A stretch of DNA of 33,662 nucleotides, from positions 76,364 through 110,025 of the forward strand of contig JAOAIH010000002.1 of assembly GCA_026414805.1 (NCBI GenBank), given 5' to 3'. This DNA comes from Spirochaetota bacterium (GTDB lineage: Bacteria > Spirochaetota > UBA4802 > UB4802). Under the pieces are notes generated by a model. The model did no database searches. It saw only the letters and a program-made list of their open reading frames with translations, and was not told where the DNA came from. This document shows, in pieces, positions 8,649-16,645 of the stretch. A program made the position numbers and the translations under genes. Position 1 is the first letter of the stretch, and every line of letters starts with the position of its first letter.

Positions 8649-9602
8649 TTATGTATTATTTTTTACATAATCAATAAATTTTGGAATAAATTCAAATATA
8701 TCGGCTACAATTCCATAATGGGAAACATTAAAAATTGGTGCATATGGATCTTTATTTATAGCTATGACCGTCTTGGCCCCTTTGATACCAGCTGTATGTT
8801 GTGAAGATCCTGAAATTGCACATGCAATATATACCTTTGGCGTAATACTTTTTCCTGTTATACCTATCTGTTTGCTATAAGGTAGCCAACCTAAATCACA
8901 TACTATACGTGAGCCACCAACTGCGCTGTGTGGAAAAATTTTTGCAAACTCATAGAGTAAACTTAAATTTTCCTTTGAGCCCACACCTTTTCCTGCACCT
9001 ATGATTACCTCTGCATCATCCATTGATGTATCTTTGCTATCCTGTGTAATGAAATCGCATTTATGAAGTTTGTCTTTGTCAGAAATGTGTATAGAAATAA
9101 AGTCTTTTTTTGGTGTTTCTGAATTAATATATGGTTCAAAACTGCCAGGCAGAACACTAAATACAACTGGAGTTGAATTTACTATAATATTTTGATTCAA
9201 TTTACCAGAATAGTTACCTCTTGTTAGCAAAATATTGTTATCAACACTTATAGAATGGATTTGCGTATAACACTGTGCATTCAATTTAAATGAAAGTGCC
9301 GGTAAAAAATCGATCGTAAAAGGTGTATGAAGACCAATGATAAATTGTCCATTCAATTTTTTAATTACTGTTGCAATGTATTTAACCAGTGTATGAGCAC
9401 TGTATTCTTCAATATCCATATCTATTATATATGTTTCAAACTCACTTGCACAGTAACTATCTCCCCATACATTACCAAATGGAACAATTATATATACAGG
9501 TATATTGCTTGTTGCAGCAATACTTTTTGCTGCGGAAATAATTTCTGCTGTAGCCGGGTTGATTTTTTTGTTTTTAATATCTGCAATGACTACAACGCTC
9601 AT
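8649..9602 (-). CDS. etfA: electron transfer flavoprotein, alpha subunit
   Basis: The 317-residue product has the variable N-terminal alpha/beta domain and the conserved C-terminal FAD domain of EtfA. The FAD-binding run is clear: 'GAGKGVGSKENL', 'VGGSRIVCDLGWLP', 'QIGITGKSITPK', 'YIACAISGSSQHTAGI', 'AINKDPYAPIF' and 'YGIVADIFEFIP'. With EtfB it forms the soluble flavoprotein that accepts electrons from acyl-CoA dehydrogenases. The start at 9602 follows TGAGG by six bases, and etfB ends six bases upstream, so the two are cotranscribed. No ETF:quinone oxidoreductase gene is in the window, so the next electron acceptor is not visible. The divergent acyl-CoA dehydrogenase gene 1.8 kb away is the obvious electron donor. 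Confidence 0.95.
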   Translation of the reverse strand: MSVVVIADIKNKKINPATAEIISAAKSIAATSNIPVYIIVPFGNVWGDSYCASEFETYIIDMDIEEYSAHTLVKYIATVIKKLNGQFIIGLHTPFTIDFLPALSFKLNAQCYTQIHSISVDNNILLTRGNYSGKLNQNIIVNSTPVVFSVLPGSFEPYINSETPKKDFISIHISDKDKLHKCDFITQDSKDTSMDDAEVIIGAGKGVGSKENLSLLYEFAKIFPHSAVGGSRIVCDLGWLPYSKQIGITGKSITPKVYIACAISGSSQHTAGIKGAKTVIAINKDPYAPIFNVSHYGIVADIFEFIPKFIDYVKNNT

Positions 9603-9608
9603 GATACC

Positions 9609-10376
9609 TCACAATACAGCATTTTTATGTAAGATAGTATATAATTCAGTCACCTTCTTTGTGGTATTGCCTTCTATGAAATGGCACTGTGTTATTTTAT
9701 GTGGCATACTAAAATAACAGTTTAGTGTAACGTTTGGTGTGATTTGATCAAGTGTGATAATATTAATTTCCTGTTTTCGGGCACGTAAAACGTTAGATAA
9801 TGAGGGATATCGTGGTTTATGAAGACTGGATTGTACTGCAATAACACAGGGGAGCTGCAATTCGTAGCGCATTGATTCCATAGTATTCAATTCACGGGTT
9901 ATTTTTATCACATTATTATGAGGCGATAGCTCAGTTACCCCAGTTGCGTAATTGTAGTGTAACAGTGCTGCAATTAGCTGCCCGGTCTGCTGATTCATTG
10001 CATCTTCTGACATTACTCCTGTAAATATTATGTCATAGTTTTGTTGTGCAAATTGTACTATTGCCTGTGAAACAATTGCAGGAGTATGTGTAATATCCTC
10101 TGGGACAATAATATGAAAAGCTTCATCAGCTCCCATTTCCAAAGAGCGACGTAATGCTTTTTGAATTCGTTGGGGACCAATAGAAATTGTATGAATACAC
10201 AAAGCTAAACCATGATCTTTTAATTGTAGCGCCTCTTCAAGTGCATATTCATCATAACGATTTATTACATATACAGTTTTTTCATCATAAACAGGTATGC
10301 CATTTTCTAACCGTAAAATTGCATTGGTATCAGGTACCTGCTTTATGCATACAAGTATTTTATATTTATTTCCCAT
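9609..10376 (-). CDS. etfB: electron transfer flavoprotein, beta subunit
   Basis: The product is EtfB, 255 residues from the ATG at 10376 ('MGNKYKILVCIKQVPDT'), chosen because EtfB proteins begin in this way and TAAGG lies eight bases upstream. The open frame runs on to 10427 but without family similarity. The AMP/FAD-site region reads 'SEDAMNQQTGQL', unlike the 'AIDGDTAQVGP' motif of electron-bifurcating EtfB. I infer an ordinary acyl-CoA-dehydrogenase partner rather than a bifurcating one. The C-terminal 'LRARKQEI' recognition-loop-like motif is present. The upstream gap to the divergent operon holds a perfect palindrome at 10521-10536 that could control both directions. Confidence 0.94.
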   Translation of the reverse strand: MGNKYKILVCIKQVPDTNAILRLENGIPVYDEKTVYVINRYDEYALEEALQLKDHGLALCIHTISIGPQRIQKALRRSLEMGADEAFHIIVPEDITHTPAIVSQAIVQFAQQNYDIIFTGVMSEDAMNQQTGQLIAALLHYNYATGVTELSPHNNVIKITRELNTMESMRYELQLPCVIAVQSSLHKPRYPSLSNVLRARKQEINIITLDQITPNVTLNCYFSMPHKITQCHFIEGNTTKKVTELYTILHKNAVL

Positions 10377-10471
10377 TGTAAATACCTTAAAATGAAACCT
10401 ATTAGTACTTTTATAGTAATTTACCAAAATTGTTTTATGAATATATCTTCCAAATACGTTTTACTCAGTAC

Positions 10472-10481
10472 TACTATAGTA
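10472..10481. promoter_or_regulatory. 10-bp palindrome TACTATAGTA upstream of etfB
   Basis: A perfect ten-base palindrome lies 96 bp before the etfB start. Its core ACTATAGT is the same eight bases as the core of the central operator-like repeat at 17906-17919. On the minus strand a weak TTTACA/TACTAT promoter-like pair overlaps it. This may be chance in AT-rich DNA. Confidence 0.25.
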
Positions 10482-10520
10482 TCCATTTAAATAAAGATGT
10501 AAAAAAAATCAATAAAAAAA

Positions 10521-10536
10521 TAACGAACGTTCGTTA
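10521..10536. promoter_or_regulatory. perfect 16-bp palindrome, probable TetR-family operator
   Basis: TAACGAACGTTCGTTA is a perfect inverted repeat and stands out by its C+G in an otherwise T/A tract. It lies between divergent etfBA and the phosphatase-ACAD-tetR-kinase operon, 8 bp before a TTGACT hexamer (10545-10550) with TATTGT at 10567-10572 (16-bp spacer). Site size and symmetry fit a TetR-family dimer. The tetR gene of the same operon is the natural candidate for the repressor. I saw no second copy in the window. Confidence 0.65.
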
Positions 10537-10627
10537 GATTTTTCTTGACTTTTTTACTGGCGTAATTATTGTGACAAATATATTGTTTGGCTGAATTATT
10601 TAAATACACTATAAACAGGATTTTAGC

Positions 10628-11347
10628 ATGAGTGAGATACTGGTTATTCGCCATGGTCAAGGTTCTTTTGGGCAGGGTGACTATGACAATCTGTCCCAAA
10701 AAGGATATTATCAATCACAGCTTTTGGCTGAATATCTTTATAACTATCGCTATAAAAATAAACATATAGATGCAATATATTGCGGAACATTAAAACGACA
10801 GCAACAGACCGTAGAAACTATCATCAAATATTTTAACCAAAACAATGTACAGCTGCCCAATCCAAAATGTGATATGCGGTTAAATGAGTATGACTCTATA
10901 CATATTATAAAAACAATATTTCCTGTTTTATTAAATGATGAGCCCTCATTAGAAGAAGAAATAAAACAAATTTATACTGATAAAAAGGCATTCCAGAGGG
11001 TATTTGAAAGAGTCATGCGGTTTTGGGTACAATCTAAAGAAAATTATGAAGGTATAGAGACTTTTGCAGATGTAAAACAAAGAGTTAAATCCATTATAAA
11101 TGAAATAATCCAGGAAAACGGTAGAGGCAAAAATATTATTATTGTTTCATCAGGGGGTATTATTGGCGCTATTGTTCAGATGGTGTTGGGCTTTGACGAT
11201 GAAACAACAATGCGCTTAACATGGCAGATTGTTAACACTTCAATGACTCATTTGCGATATAATGAAAAGGAGTTAATTCTTGCATCATTCAATTATTTTC
11301 CACATATAGAAATAGCTAATGATCCATCGCTGAAGACATACAGGTAA
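10628..11347 (+). CDS. histidine phosphatase (PGAM-like) family protein lacking the second catalytic histidine
   Basis: The 239-residue product has the phosphoglycerate-mutase/histidine-phosphatase fold. 'VIRHGQG' holds the phospho-accepting His9, and 'YCGTLKRQQQT' and 'LNEYD' follow as usual. The second catalytic histidine, normally in an 'SHGG' motif, is replaced: residues 173-177 read VSSGG, with Ser at 175. The fold is intact, so the protein may have altered chemistry, bind a ligand, or belong to a natural subgroup with this change. It is the first gene of the ACAD-tetR-kinase operon, 22 bp before the ACAD gene. A phosphatase-like protein beside an acyl-CoA kinase suggests a role on phosphorylated acyl intermediates, which is speculation. 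AGGA seven bases upstream supports the start. Confidence 0.85.
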   Translation: MSEILVIRHGQGSFGQGDYDNLSQKGYYQSQLLAEYLYNYRYKNKHIDAIYCGTLKRQQQTVETIIKYFNQNNVQLPNPKCDMRLNEYDSIHIIKTIFPVLLNDEPSLEEEIKQIYTDKKAFQRVFERVMRFWVQSKENYEGIETFADVKQRVKSIINEIIQENGRGKNIIIVSSGGIIGAIVQMVLGFDDETTMRLTWQIVNTSMTHLRYNEKELILASFNYFPHIEIANDPSLKTYR

Positions 11348-11369
11348 AACAATATTTAAGGAGGGTTTT

Positions 11370-12578
11370 ATGGATTTTGAAATATCTGATAAAATGAAAG
11401 CCATTTTAGAACTTGTCGATGAATTTGTAGAGAAAGAGCTTATACCTCTTGAACCTGAATTTGCGCGTAATGATATCAAAACAATGCTTCCTGTTCTTGA
11501 AGAAAAAAGGAAAATGGTAAAAAAGATGGAGTTATGGGCTCCTCAGGTTCCAAAGGAATATGGAGGAATGGGTCTTAATCTAGTTGAGCATGGACTAGTT
11601 TCTGAATCATTAGGAAGAACACCGCTGGGTCACTATGTATTTGGGTGCCAAGCACCAGATGCCGGCAACATAGAAATTTTAATAAAATATGCAAACGACG
11701 AGCAGCGTGAAAAGTATCTCTTTCCACTCATTAGGGGCGAAATACGAAGTTGTTTTTCAATGACTGAAGTTGATCTTCCTGGATCTAATCCAGTATTGTT
11801 AGATACTACTGCAGTAAAGGATGGTGATTATTATGTTATAAATGGCCACAAGTGGTATTCAACTGCAGCGGATGGTTCAAAATTTTCAATTGTTATGGCT
11901 GTTACAAATCCTGATGCACCTACATACCTTAGGGCAAGTATGATTATAGTTCCTACTGATACGCCTGGTTTTAATCTTGTCCGCAATATACCTGTAATGG
12001 GTCATGAAGGAAGTGACTACTTCAGTCATGGCGAAATACTGTTACAAAATTGTAGAGTGCCTATTAAGAATTTACTTGGCCCAGAAGGGCAGGGGTTTGT
12101 AATAGCTCAGGAACGTTTGGGACCTGGAAGAATCCATCACTGTATGCGATGGCTTGGTATTTGTAAACGAGCTTTTGATTTGATGTGTGCCCGCGCCAAC
12201 AAGCGCATCATTTCTCCTGATGGGAAAACACTAGCAACCAGGCAGATCATTCAGGAATGGGTAGCTGAATGTGCTGCTGAAATACAAGCTGCTCGCCTGA
12301 TGACATTACATGCTGCATGGAAGATTGAACATTTAGGACAGAAAGAAGCTCGAATAGATGTTTCACTGATAAAATTCTATGTAGCAAATGTTATGCAAAA
12401 AGTAATAGATAGAGCATTGCAAGTACATGGTGGACTTGGAATGACCGATGACACTATTTTAGCATTCTTTTACCGTCATGAACGAGCTGCACGGATCTAT
12501 GACGGTGCCGATGAGGTTCATAAGACAGTTGTTGCAAAAAGGATTTTATCAGGTTATGAAGGCAGAGAAGTTAGATAA
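11370..12578 (+). CDS. acyl-CoA dehydrogenase of the ACAD10/11 (LvaC-like) type
   Basis: The 402-residue flavoenzyme shows the ACAD N-terminal helical domain, the middle beta-domain ('CFSMTEVDLPGSNP', 'GHKWYSTAADG') and the C-terminal helical domain ('ALQVHGGLGMTDD'). The catalytic-base region is 'IYDGADEVHKTVVAKRIL', so Asp378 stands where most ACADs have the Glu of 'YEGT'. The D-G-x-D-E-V-H run is typical of the ACAD domain of mammalian ACAD10/ACAD11. Those proteins also carry an APH-like kinase, which is here encoded two genes downstream. In bacterial levulinate catabolism a comparable ACAD (LvaC) acts after a kinase on 4-phosphoacyl-CoA. I infer the same kind of substrate here. AAGGAGG precedes the ATG. 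The 3' end overlaps the tetR gene. Confidence 0.88.
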   Translation: MDFEISDKMKAILELVDEFVEKELIPLEPEFARNDIKTMLPVLEEKRKMVKKMELWAPQVPKEYGGMGLNLVEHGLVSESLGRTPLGHYVFGCQAPDAGNIEILIKYANDEQREKYLFPLIRGEIRSCFSMTEVDLPGSNPVLLDTTAVKDGDYYVINGHKWYSTAADGSKFSIVMAVTNPDAPTYLRASMIIVPTDTPGFNLVRNIPVMGHEGSDYFSHGEILLQNCRVPIKNLLGPEGQGFVIAQERLGPGRIHHCMRWLGICKRAFDLMCARANKRIISPDGKTLATRQIIQEWVAECAAEIQAARLMTLHAAWKIEHLGQKEARIDVSLIKFYVANVMQKVIDRALQVHGGLGMTDDTILAFFYRHERAARIYDGADEVHKTVVAKRILSGYEGREVR

Positions 12579-13281
12579 AAATCATACAGTTGAACTTGAA
12601 AACTATAACAATTTTAAAAAAAGCATCCGGTTTATTCTTGATGATATTGCAAGTAAACTGTATGATGACAACAGACAGCTTATAAGAGTAAAAAAAACAC
12701 CACAATCAGTTGATAATTTAAAAAGAATTATTCACACCGCAATTGCTATAAGCAATAAAAAAGGATATGCTGCCATGAGCATGCGCGAATTATCAGCAGC
12801 ATCATCCTTAAGTATTGGTGCATTATATGCATATTTTCCATCAAAAGATGAATTGTTGCATATCATTCAGCAGTATGGTCGCTCATCAGTTGAAAAGGTA
12901 TTATCTGAATCATTACTTAATTCAGTAACTGCAAAAGAAAAATTGCAAAATTTCATACGAGCACACATTTTTATAAGCGAGGTATTGAAAGACTGGTTTT
13001 ATTTTTCATATATGGAAACGCGTTACTTCACAGGAACTGAATATAACAAAACAATTGAAGCAGAATTAATAACAGAATCTATTGTTAAAGATATTATTGA
13101 ATCAGGTATGGAACATAATGAGTTCAGCCAAGAAATTAACACATCTCTGATAGCTTCCATAAGCAAAGCTATGTTGCAGGACTGGTATCTCAAACGATGG
13201 AAATATCGTAAAAGGGATGTAACTCCTGATGAATATGCTCAGGAGTGTTTTTCGATTATATATAATTATATAAAAAATTAA
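12556..13281 (+). CDS. TetR/AcrR-family transcriptional regulator with N-terminal extension
   Basis: The helix-turn-helix is clear at 'SMRELSAASSLSIGALYAYFPSKDELL', followed by a ligand-binding helical domain ('WFYFSYMETRYF'). The frame is open from 12478, but the ATG at 12556, inside the last codons of the ACAD gene, is the most likely start (241 residues, 23-bp overlap). Even so, about 50 residues precede the usual TetR N-terminus, which is unusual. That segment is charged and helical and of unknown role. Lying between the ACAD and kinase genes, it is a good candidate to bind the 10521-10536 palindrome and repress both this operon and etfBA. The inducer would presumably be a pathway acyl-CoA. 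This regulation is inferred. Confidence 0.85.
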   Translation: MKAEKLDKNHTVELENYNNFKKSIRFILDDIASKLYDDNRQLIRVKKTPQSVDNLKRIIHTAIAISNKKGYAAMSMRELSAASSLSIGALYAYFPSKDELLHIIQQYGRSSVEKVLSESLLNSVTAKEKLQNFIRAHIFISEVLKDWFYFSYMETRYFTGTEYNKTIEAELITESIVKDIIESGMEHNEFSQEINTSLIASISKAMLQDWYLKRWKYRKRDVTPDEYAQECFSIIYNYIKN

Positions 13282-13304
13282 ATTTTTTTTGGAGGATATA
13301 TATC

Positions 13305-14375
13305 ATGAATAATTATATTGATACGCCCACTGATATACGAGAAGGTGAAAAAATTGATGAACATATAATTCATGATTATCTTATTAAAAATATTCCTGAT
13401 ATAAAAGGCCCAATCGAAATTAAGCAATTTCCCAGTGGATTTTCAAATCTTACTTATTTTATTAAAGTAGGCAATAAAGAAATGGTATTACGCAGGCCTC
13501 CATTTGGTAAAAAGGCAAAAACAGCACATGACATGCATCGCGAGTATTCTATTTTGAAAGCATTAAAGCCAGTTTTTCCTTATTGTCCAACACCACTTGT
13601 GTACTGTGATGATGAATCAGTAATTGGTGCAAAATTTTATGTTATGGAACGTATAAAAGGTATCATATTGCGGAAAGAACTTCCACAAGGGTTATCGTTC
13701 ACTCCCGAAGAATTTAGATACTTATGCCAGCAGTTGCTTGATATTCAGTGTCAGTTGCATTCACTTAATTACAAAGAAATTGGTCTGGAAAATTTTGGCA
13801 AGCCAGAAGGCTATATTGAAAGACAGGTCAATGGCTGGATTGCGCGATATAATGATGCTCTTACCCCGGATGCTCCGTTATATACAGAAGTTATACAGTG
13901 GCTAAAGGAAAAAATGCCAAAAACACCTACGCGTGCAGCTGTTATTCATAATGACTATAAATTTGATAATGTAGTTCTTGATAGTAATAATCCAAAAAAA
14001 ATTATTGGTGTTCTGGATTGGGAAATGGCAACAATAGGCGACCCAGTTATGGATTTGGGCAATTCGTTAGCATACTGGGTTGAAAAAGATGATCCACAGG
14101 AAGTCCAGTTGATTCGACTAATGCCTACACACCTTGATGGTGCGCTTACACGAAAAGAACTTGTACAGCGTTATCAAGAGAAGAGCGGAATTGACATGAG
14201 TGATTTTGATTATTATTTTTGCTTTGGATTATTCCGTTTAGCTGTAATTGCTCAGCAAATATATTACAGGTATTATCATGGGCAAACCAAAGATAAACGA
14301 TTTGCAATGTTGATTGCAGCTGTACAGATATTGGAAAGGCAGGCCAAAAGTGTGATAGACAACTCAAAACTTTAA
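13305..14375 (+). CDS. APH-type phosphotransferase of the ACAD10/11 kinase (LvaA-like) family
   Basis: The 356-residue product matches the kinase domain of ACAD10/11. It has the N-lobe 'FPSGFSNLTYFI' nucleotide loop and 'VLRRPPFGKKAKTAHDMHREY', 'ESVIGAKFYVMERIKG', the catalytic 'VIHNDYKFDN' (Asp217) and the metal-binding 'VLDWEMATIGDP' (Asp238). Relatives phosphorylate the 4-hydroxyl of 4-hydroxyacyl-CoAs (LvaA in Pseudomonas levulinate use; the kinase part of ACAD10/11), priming them for the ACAD. It is often misannotated as an aminoglycoside resistance enzyme; the context here argues against that. A strong GGAGG precedes the ATG. Its TAA overlaps the stop of convergent parA in a shared TTAA. 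Confidence 0.88.
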   Translation: MNNYIDTPTDIREGEKIDEHIIHDYLIKNIPDIKGPIEIKQFPSGFSNLTYFIKVGNKEMVLRRPPFGKKAKTAHDMHREYSILKALKPVFPYCPTPLVYCDDESVIGAKFYVMERIKGIILRKELPQGLSFTPEEFRYLCQQLLDIQCQLHSLNYKEIGLENFGKPEGYIERQVNGWIARYNDALTPDAPLYTEVIQWLKEKMPKTPTRAAVIHNDYKFDNVVLDSNNPKKIIGVLDWEMATIGDPVMDLGNSLAYWVEKDDPQEVQLIRLMPTHLDGALTRKELVQRYQEKSGIDMSDFDYYFCFGLFRLAVIAQQIYYRYYHGQTKDKRFAMLIAAVQILERQAKSVIDNSKL

Positions 14376-15121
14376 TTTATATCTTTTTCTAAAATTTCGT
14401 TTGTAAGATTCATGTAATCGATAGCACCATTGCTGTTAGGCTTGTATTCAAAAATGGTTTTACCCCAGCTTGGTGCTTCCTGTAGTAAGACATTTTCGCG
14501 TATTAGTGTTTCAAAAAGTTTTCCGGGTAAACGTTTTTTGGTTTCTTCAATTACTTCAATGTTGATCTGCTTTTTTGGATTGAACATTGTTCCAATTATG
14601 CCGGTAATTTCTACATCTTTGTTAAGCCTTCGTTTAACCATTTGTACAGCTTCAAACAAGTTGTACATTCCATGGAATGGCAAAAACTGGACTTGAAGAG
14701 GAACAAGAATCTCTCTTGCAAAAGTTAATGCGTTTAACGTTAGTATCCCCAATGATGGGGGGCAATCTATTAAGATAAAGTCGTATCCAGATATTCCTTC
14801 TAGTGCTTCTTTTAAAAGAAATTCTTTGGCTGGTAGTGGAATAAACTCAATGTCTTTAAGTTCGTTTTTAGATGGAAGTATATGCAGACCATCCCTGTTA
14901 ATAATAACATCTTTATATGCTATTTCTCCTTTTAGTACATTATATATTGAATATGTTAGGTTATTGGGATTATACCCAAAATGATATGTCGATTGCGCCT
15001 GATGATCAATATCAATGACCAGGACTTTTTTTCCAAGAATGTGCAAAGCAGCGGCAATGTTTACAGTGCTAGTTGTTTTGCCAACGCCACCTTTGTTGTT
15101 TGAAATGGCAATAATTCTCAC
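14372..15121 (-). CDS. ParA/Soj-family ATPase
   Basis: The 249-residue product begins 'MRIIAISNNKGGVGKTTSTV', with the deviant Walker A KGGVGKTT at 10-17, followed by the A' motif 'VIDIDHQAQST' and Walker B 'ILIDCPPSL'. ParA proteins form ATP-dependent dimers on DNA and move chromosomes, plasmids or protein cargo. No parB and no parS-like site are adjacent, so this may be a chromosomal Soj with a distant partner or a cargo-positioning orphan ParA. The start is GTG with AGGA upstream. That AGGA lies in a perfect palindrome, GGATTAATCC (15123-15132), at the ribosome binding site, which could allow self-regulation. It converges on the kinase gene with a four-base overlap. Confidence 0.9.
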   Translation of the reverse strand: MRIIAISNNKGGVGKTTSTVNIAAALHILGKKVLVIDIDHQAQSTYHFGYNPNNLTYSIYNVLKGEIAYKDVIINRDGLHILPSKNELKDIEFIPLPAKEFLLKEALEGISGYDFILIDCPPSLGILTLNALTFAREILVPLQVQFLPFHGMYNLFEAVQMVKRRLNKDVEITGIIGTMFNPKKQINIEVIEETKKRLPGKLFETLIRENVLLQEAPSWGKTIFEYKPNSNGAIDYMNLTNEILEKDIN

Positions 15122-15255
15122 TGGATTAATCCTGTAATAGTATTTTTTTTATGGTTACTATCGTACATAGTTTAACATAAAGATAATAAAAAAATTATTT
15201 TAACAATCATAAAAAGTATTGCATAGTAGCATATATTTCAATTGTGCTTCCATAT

Positions 15256-16557
15256 ATGACAGATGACAATAAAATACAAGTAAAAAAATCAAAATTGCGC
15301 CATACGTTAAAAGCGTCATTTTTAGATGGCGTATTTGCTAGCATCATGTTTGGCTGTGTACAGGATTATTTTACACCTTTTTTGCTTTTGATTAAGGGTA
15401 CAGTTGTGCATGTTGGCATTTTAAGTGCTGTTCCTAATATTTTGGCTTCAATACTTCAGATTTTTTCAAATAAACTTGTTCAGTTATTTAAATCTCGAAA
15501 AACTGTATTCTGCATTTTTGTTTTTTTACAGGCATCAACCTTGCTATTATGTGCTCTCGTTTTTTATATTTTATATACGATAGATACTGTTACACAAAAT
15601 CATTGTATTACATTTCTCACATATTATCAGATTGAACTATTCATTATTATTGTAACACTATATACTGTTTTTGGTTCTATTGGTAACCCTGCATGGGCAA
15701 GCCTGATGAGTGACCTTATTCCCGAACATAAACGCGGCAAATATTTTGGGTTTAGAAACAGCGTGTTGGGGGTATTATTGGTATGCGTGTCACTGGCAGT
15801 TGGTATCATACTACGATTTTCTGATGCAAATTATATTATGCATACATTTGTTGTCATTTTTTTAGTGGCTTCTATCAGCAGATTCATATCATTTTACTAT
15901 CTCACAAAAATGCATGAACCTCCGTTTGCCATTGAATCAAGAAGTATTTTCCCACCAAACCTATTTCAAAGTATTAAAAATAATGATTTTATACTGTTTA
16001 TTGCGTTTGTATCTCTTATGAACTTTGCGGTATATTTATCTGCACCATTTTTTGCAGTATTAATGCTGCAACATTTATCATTTTCATACCTGGAATATTC
16101 AGTGGTGACGGTATGTGCACCCTTGGTTATGTACCTTACAATGCATTCTTGGGGAACTATTGCTGATAAAATTGGCAATGCAAAAGTTTTGATTATCACC
16201 TCACCATTTATTGCGATAGTTCCTGTTTTATGGGTTATTCATGCAAATATTGTTTATCTGCTTATAGTTCAAATATTTTCTGGAATTGTATGGTCGGGAT
16301 TTACGATTAGTTCTTTTAACTATATGTTTGATGCCTCTGCGAGTTCAAAGCGTGTTCGATATATTTCATATTTCAATCTGATTAATGGTATCATGATCAG
16401 TGCAGGAGCTTTGTTGGGTGGATATTTAATTAATATTTTGCCCTCCACCAAGGGTAATAGCATTTATACAATACTAATTGTATCAGGAGTTATGCGACTT
16501 ATTATAACGCTATTCTTTGCCAGAAGACTAAAAGAAATGCGTCTTGTAGAAATATAA
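15256..16557 (+). CDS. major facilitator superfamily (MFS) transporter
   Basis: The 433-residue product has about twelve hydrophobic segments with a central cytoplasmic loop (about residues 205-240), the MFS layout. The loop after helix 4-5 reads 'SDLIPEHKRGKYFGFRN', a motif common in MFS proteins, and a matching 'GTIADKIGNAKVLI' occurs in the second half. Substrate cannot be told. The frame is open from a GTG at 15244, but the ATG at 15256 is preferred; neither has a clear ribosome binding site, so expression may be low or the message leaderless. It is divergent from parA and separated from cspA by 217 bp, so it is probably a single-gene unit. Confidence 0.85.
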   Translation: MTDDNKIQVKKSKLRHTLKASFLDGVFASIMFGCVQDYFTPFLLLIKGTVVHVGILSAVPNILASILQIFSNKLVQLFKSRKTVFCIFVFLQASTLLLCALVFYILYTIDTVTQNHCITFLTYYQIELFIIIVTLYTVFGSIGNPAWASLMSDLIPEHKRGKYFGFRNSVLGVLLVCVSLAVGIILRFSDANYIMHTFVVIFLVASISRFISFYYLTKMHEPPFAIESRSIFPPNLFQSIKNNDFILFIAFVSLMNFAVYLSAPFFAVLMLQHLSFSYLEYSVVTVCAPLVMYLTMHSWGTIADKIGNAKVLIITSPFIAIVPVLWVIHANIVYLLIVQIFSGIVWSGFTISSFNYMFDASASSKRVRYISYFNLINGIMISAGALLGGYLINILPSTKGNSIYTILIVSGVMRLIITLFFARRLKEMRLVEI

Positions 16558-16609
16558 AGAAATTTACCTTTCATACTTAATAAAAAATTAAATAAATTGT
16601 AATAAAATG

Positions 16610-16638
16610 TTGACAACATTGCGAAATATTAGTATATA
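16610..16638 (+). promoter_or_regulatory. sigma70-type promoter of the cold-shock gene
   Basis: TTGACA (16610-16615), a 17-bp spacer, and TATATA (16633-16638) form a near-consensus promoter. Transcription would start near 16645, leaving a leader of about 130 bases before the cspA ATG. Confidence 0.65.
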
Positions 16639-16645
16639 TGTTACA

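Noticed and set aside
8574-8804. Plus-strand open frame of 76 codons
   Set aside because: Its second half is antisense to the end of etfA and its first half is AT-rich intergenic DNA; no start signal.
13305-14375. Aminoglycoside resistance kinase
   Set aside because: The APH fold is shared by many kinases. The specific motifs and the ACAD and ETF neighbours point to the ACAD10/11 group, and there are no resistance-gene or mobile-element signs.
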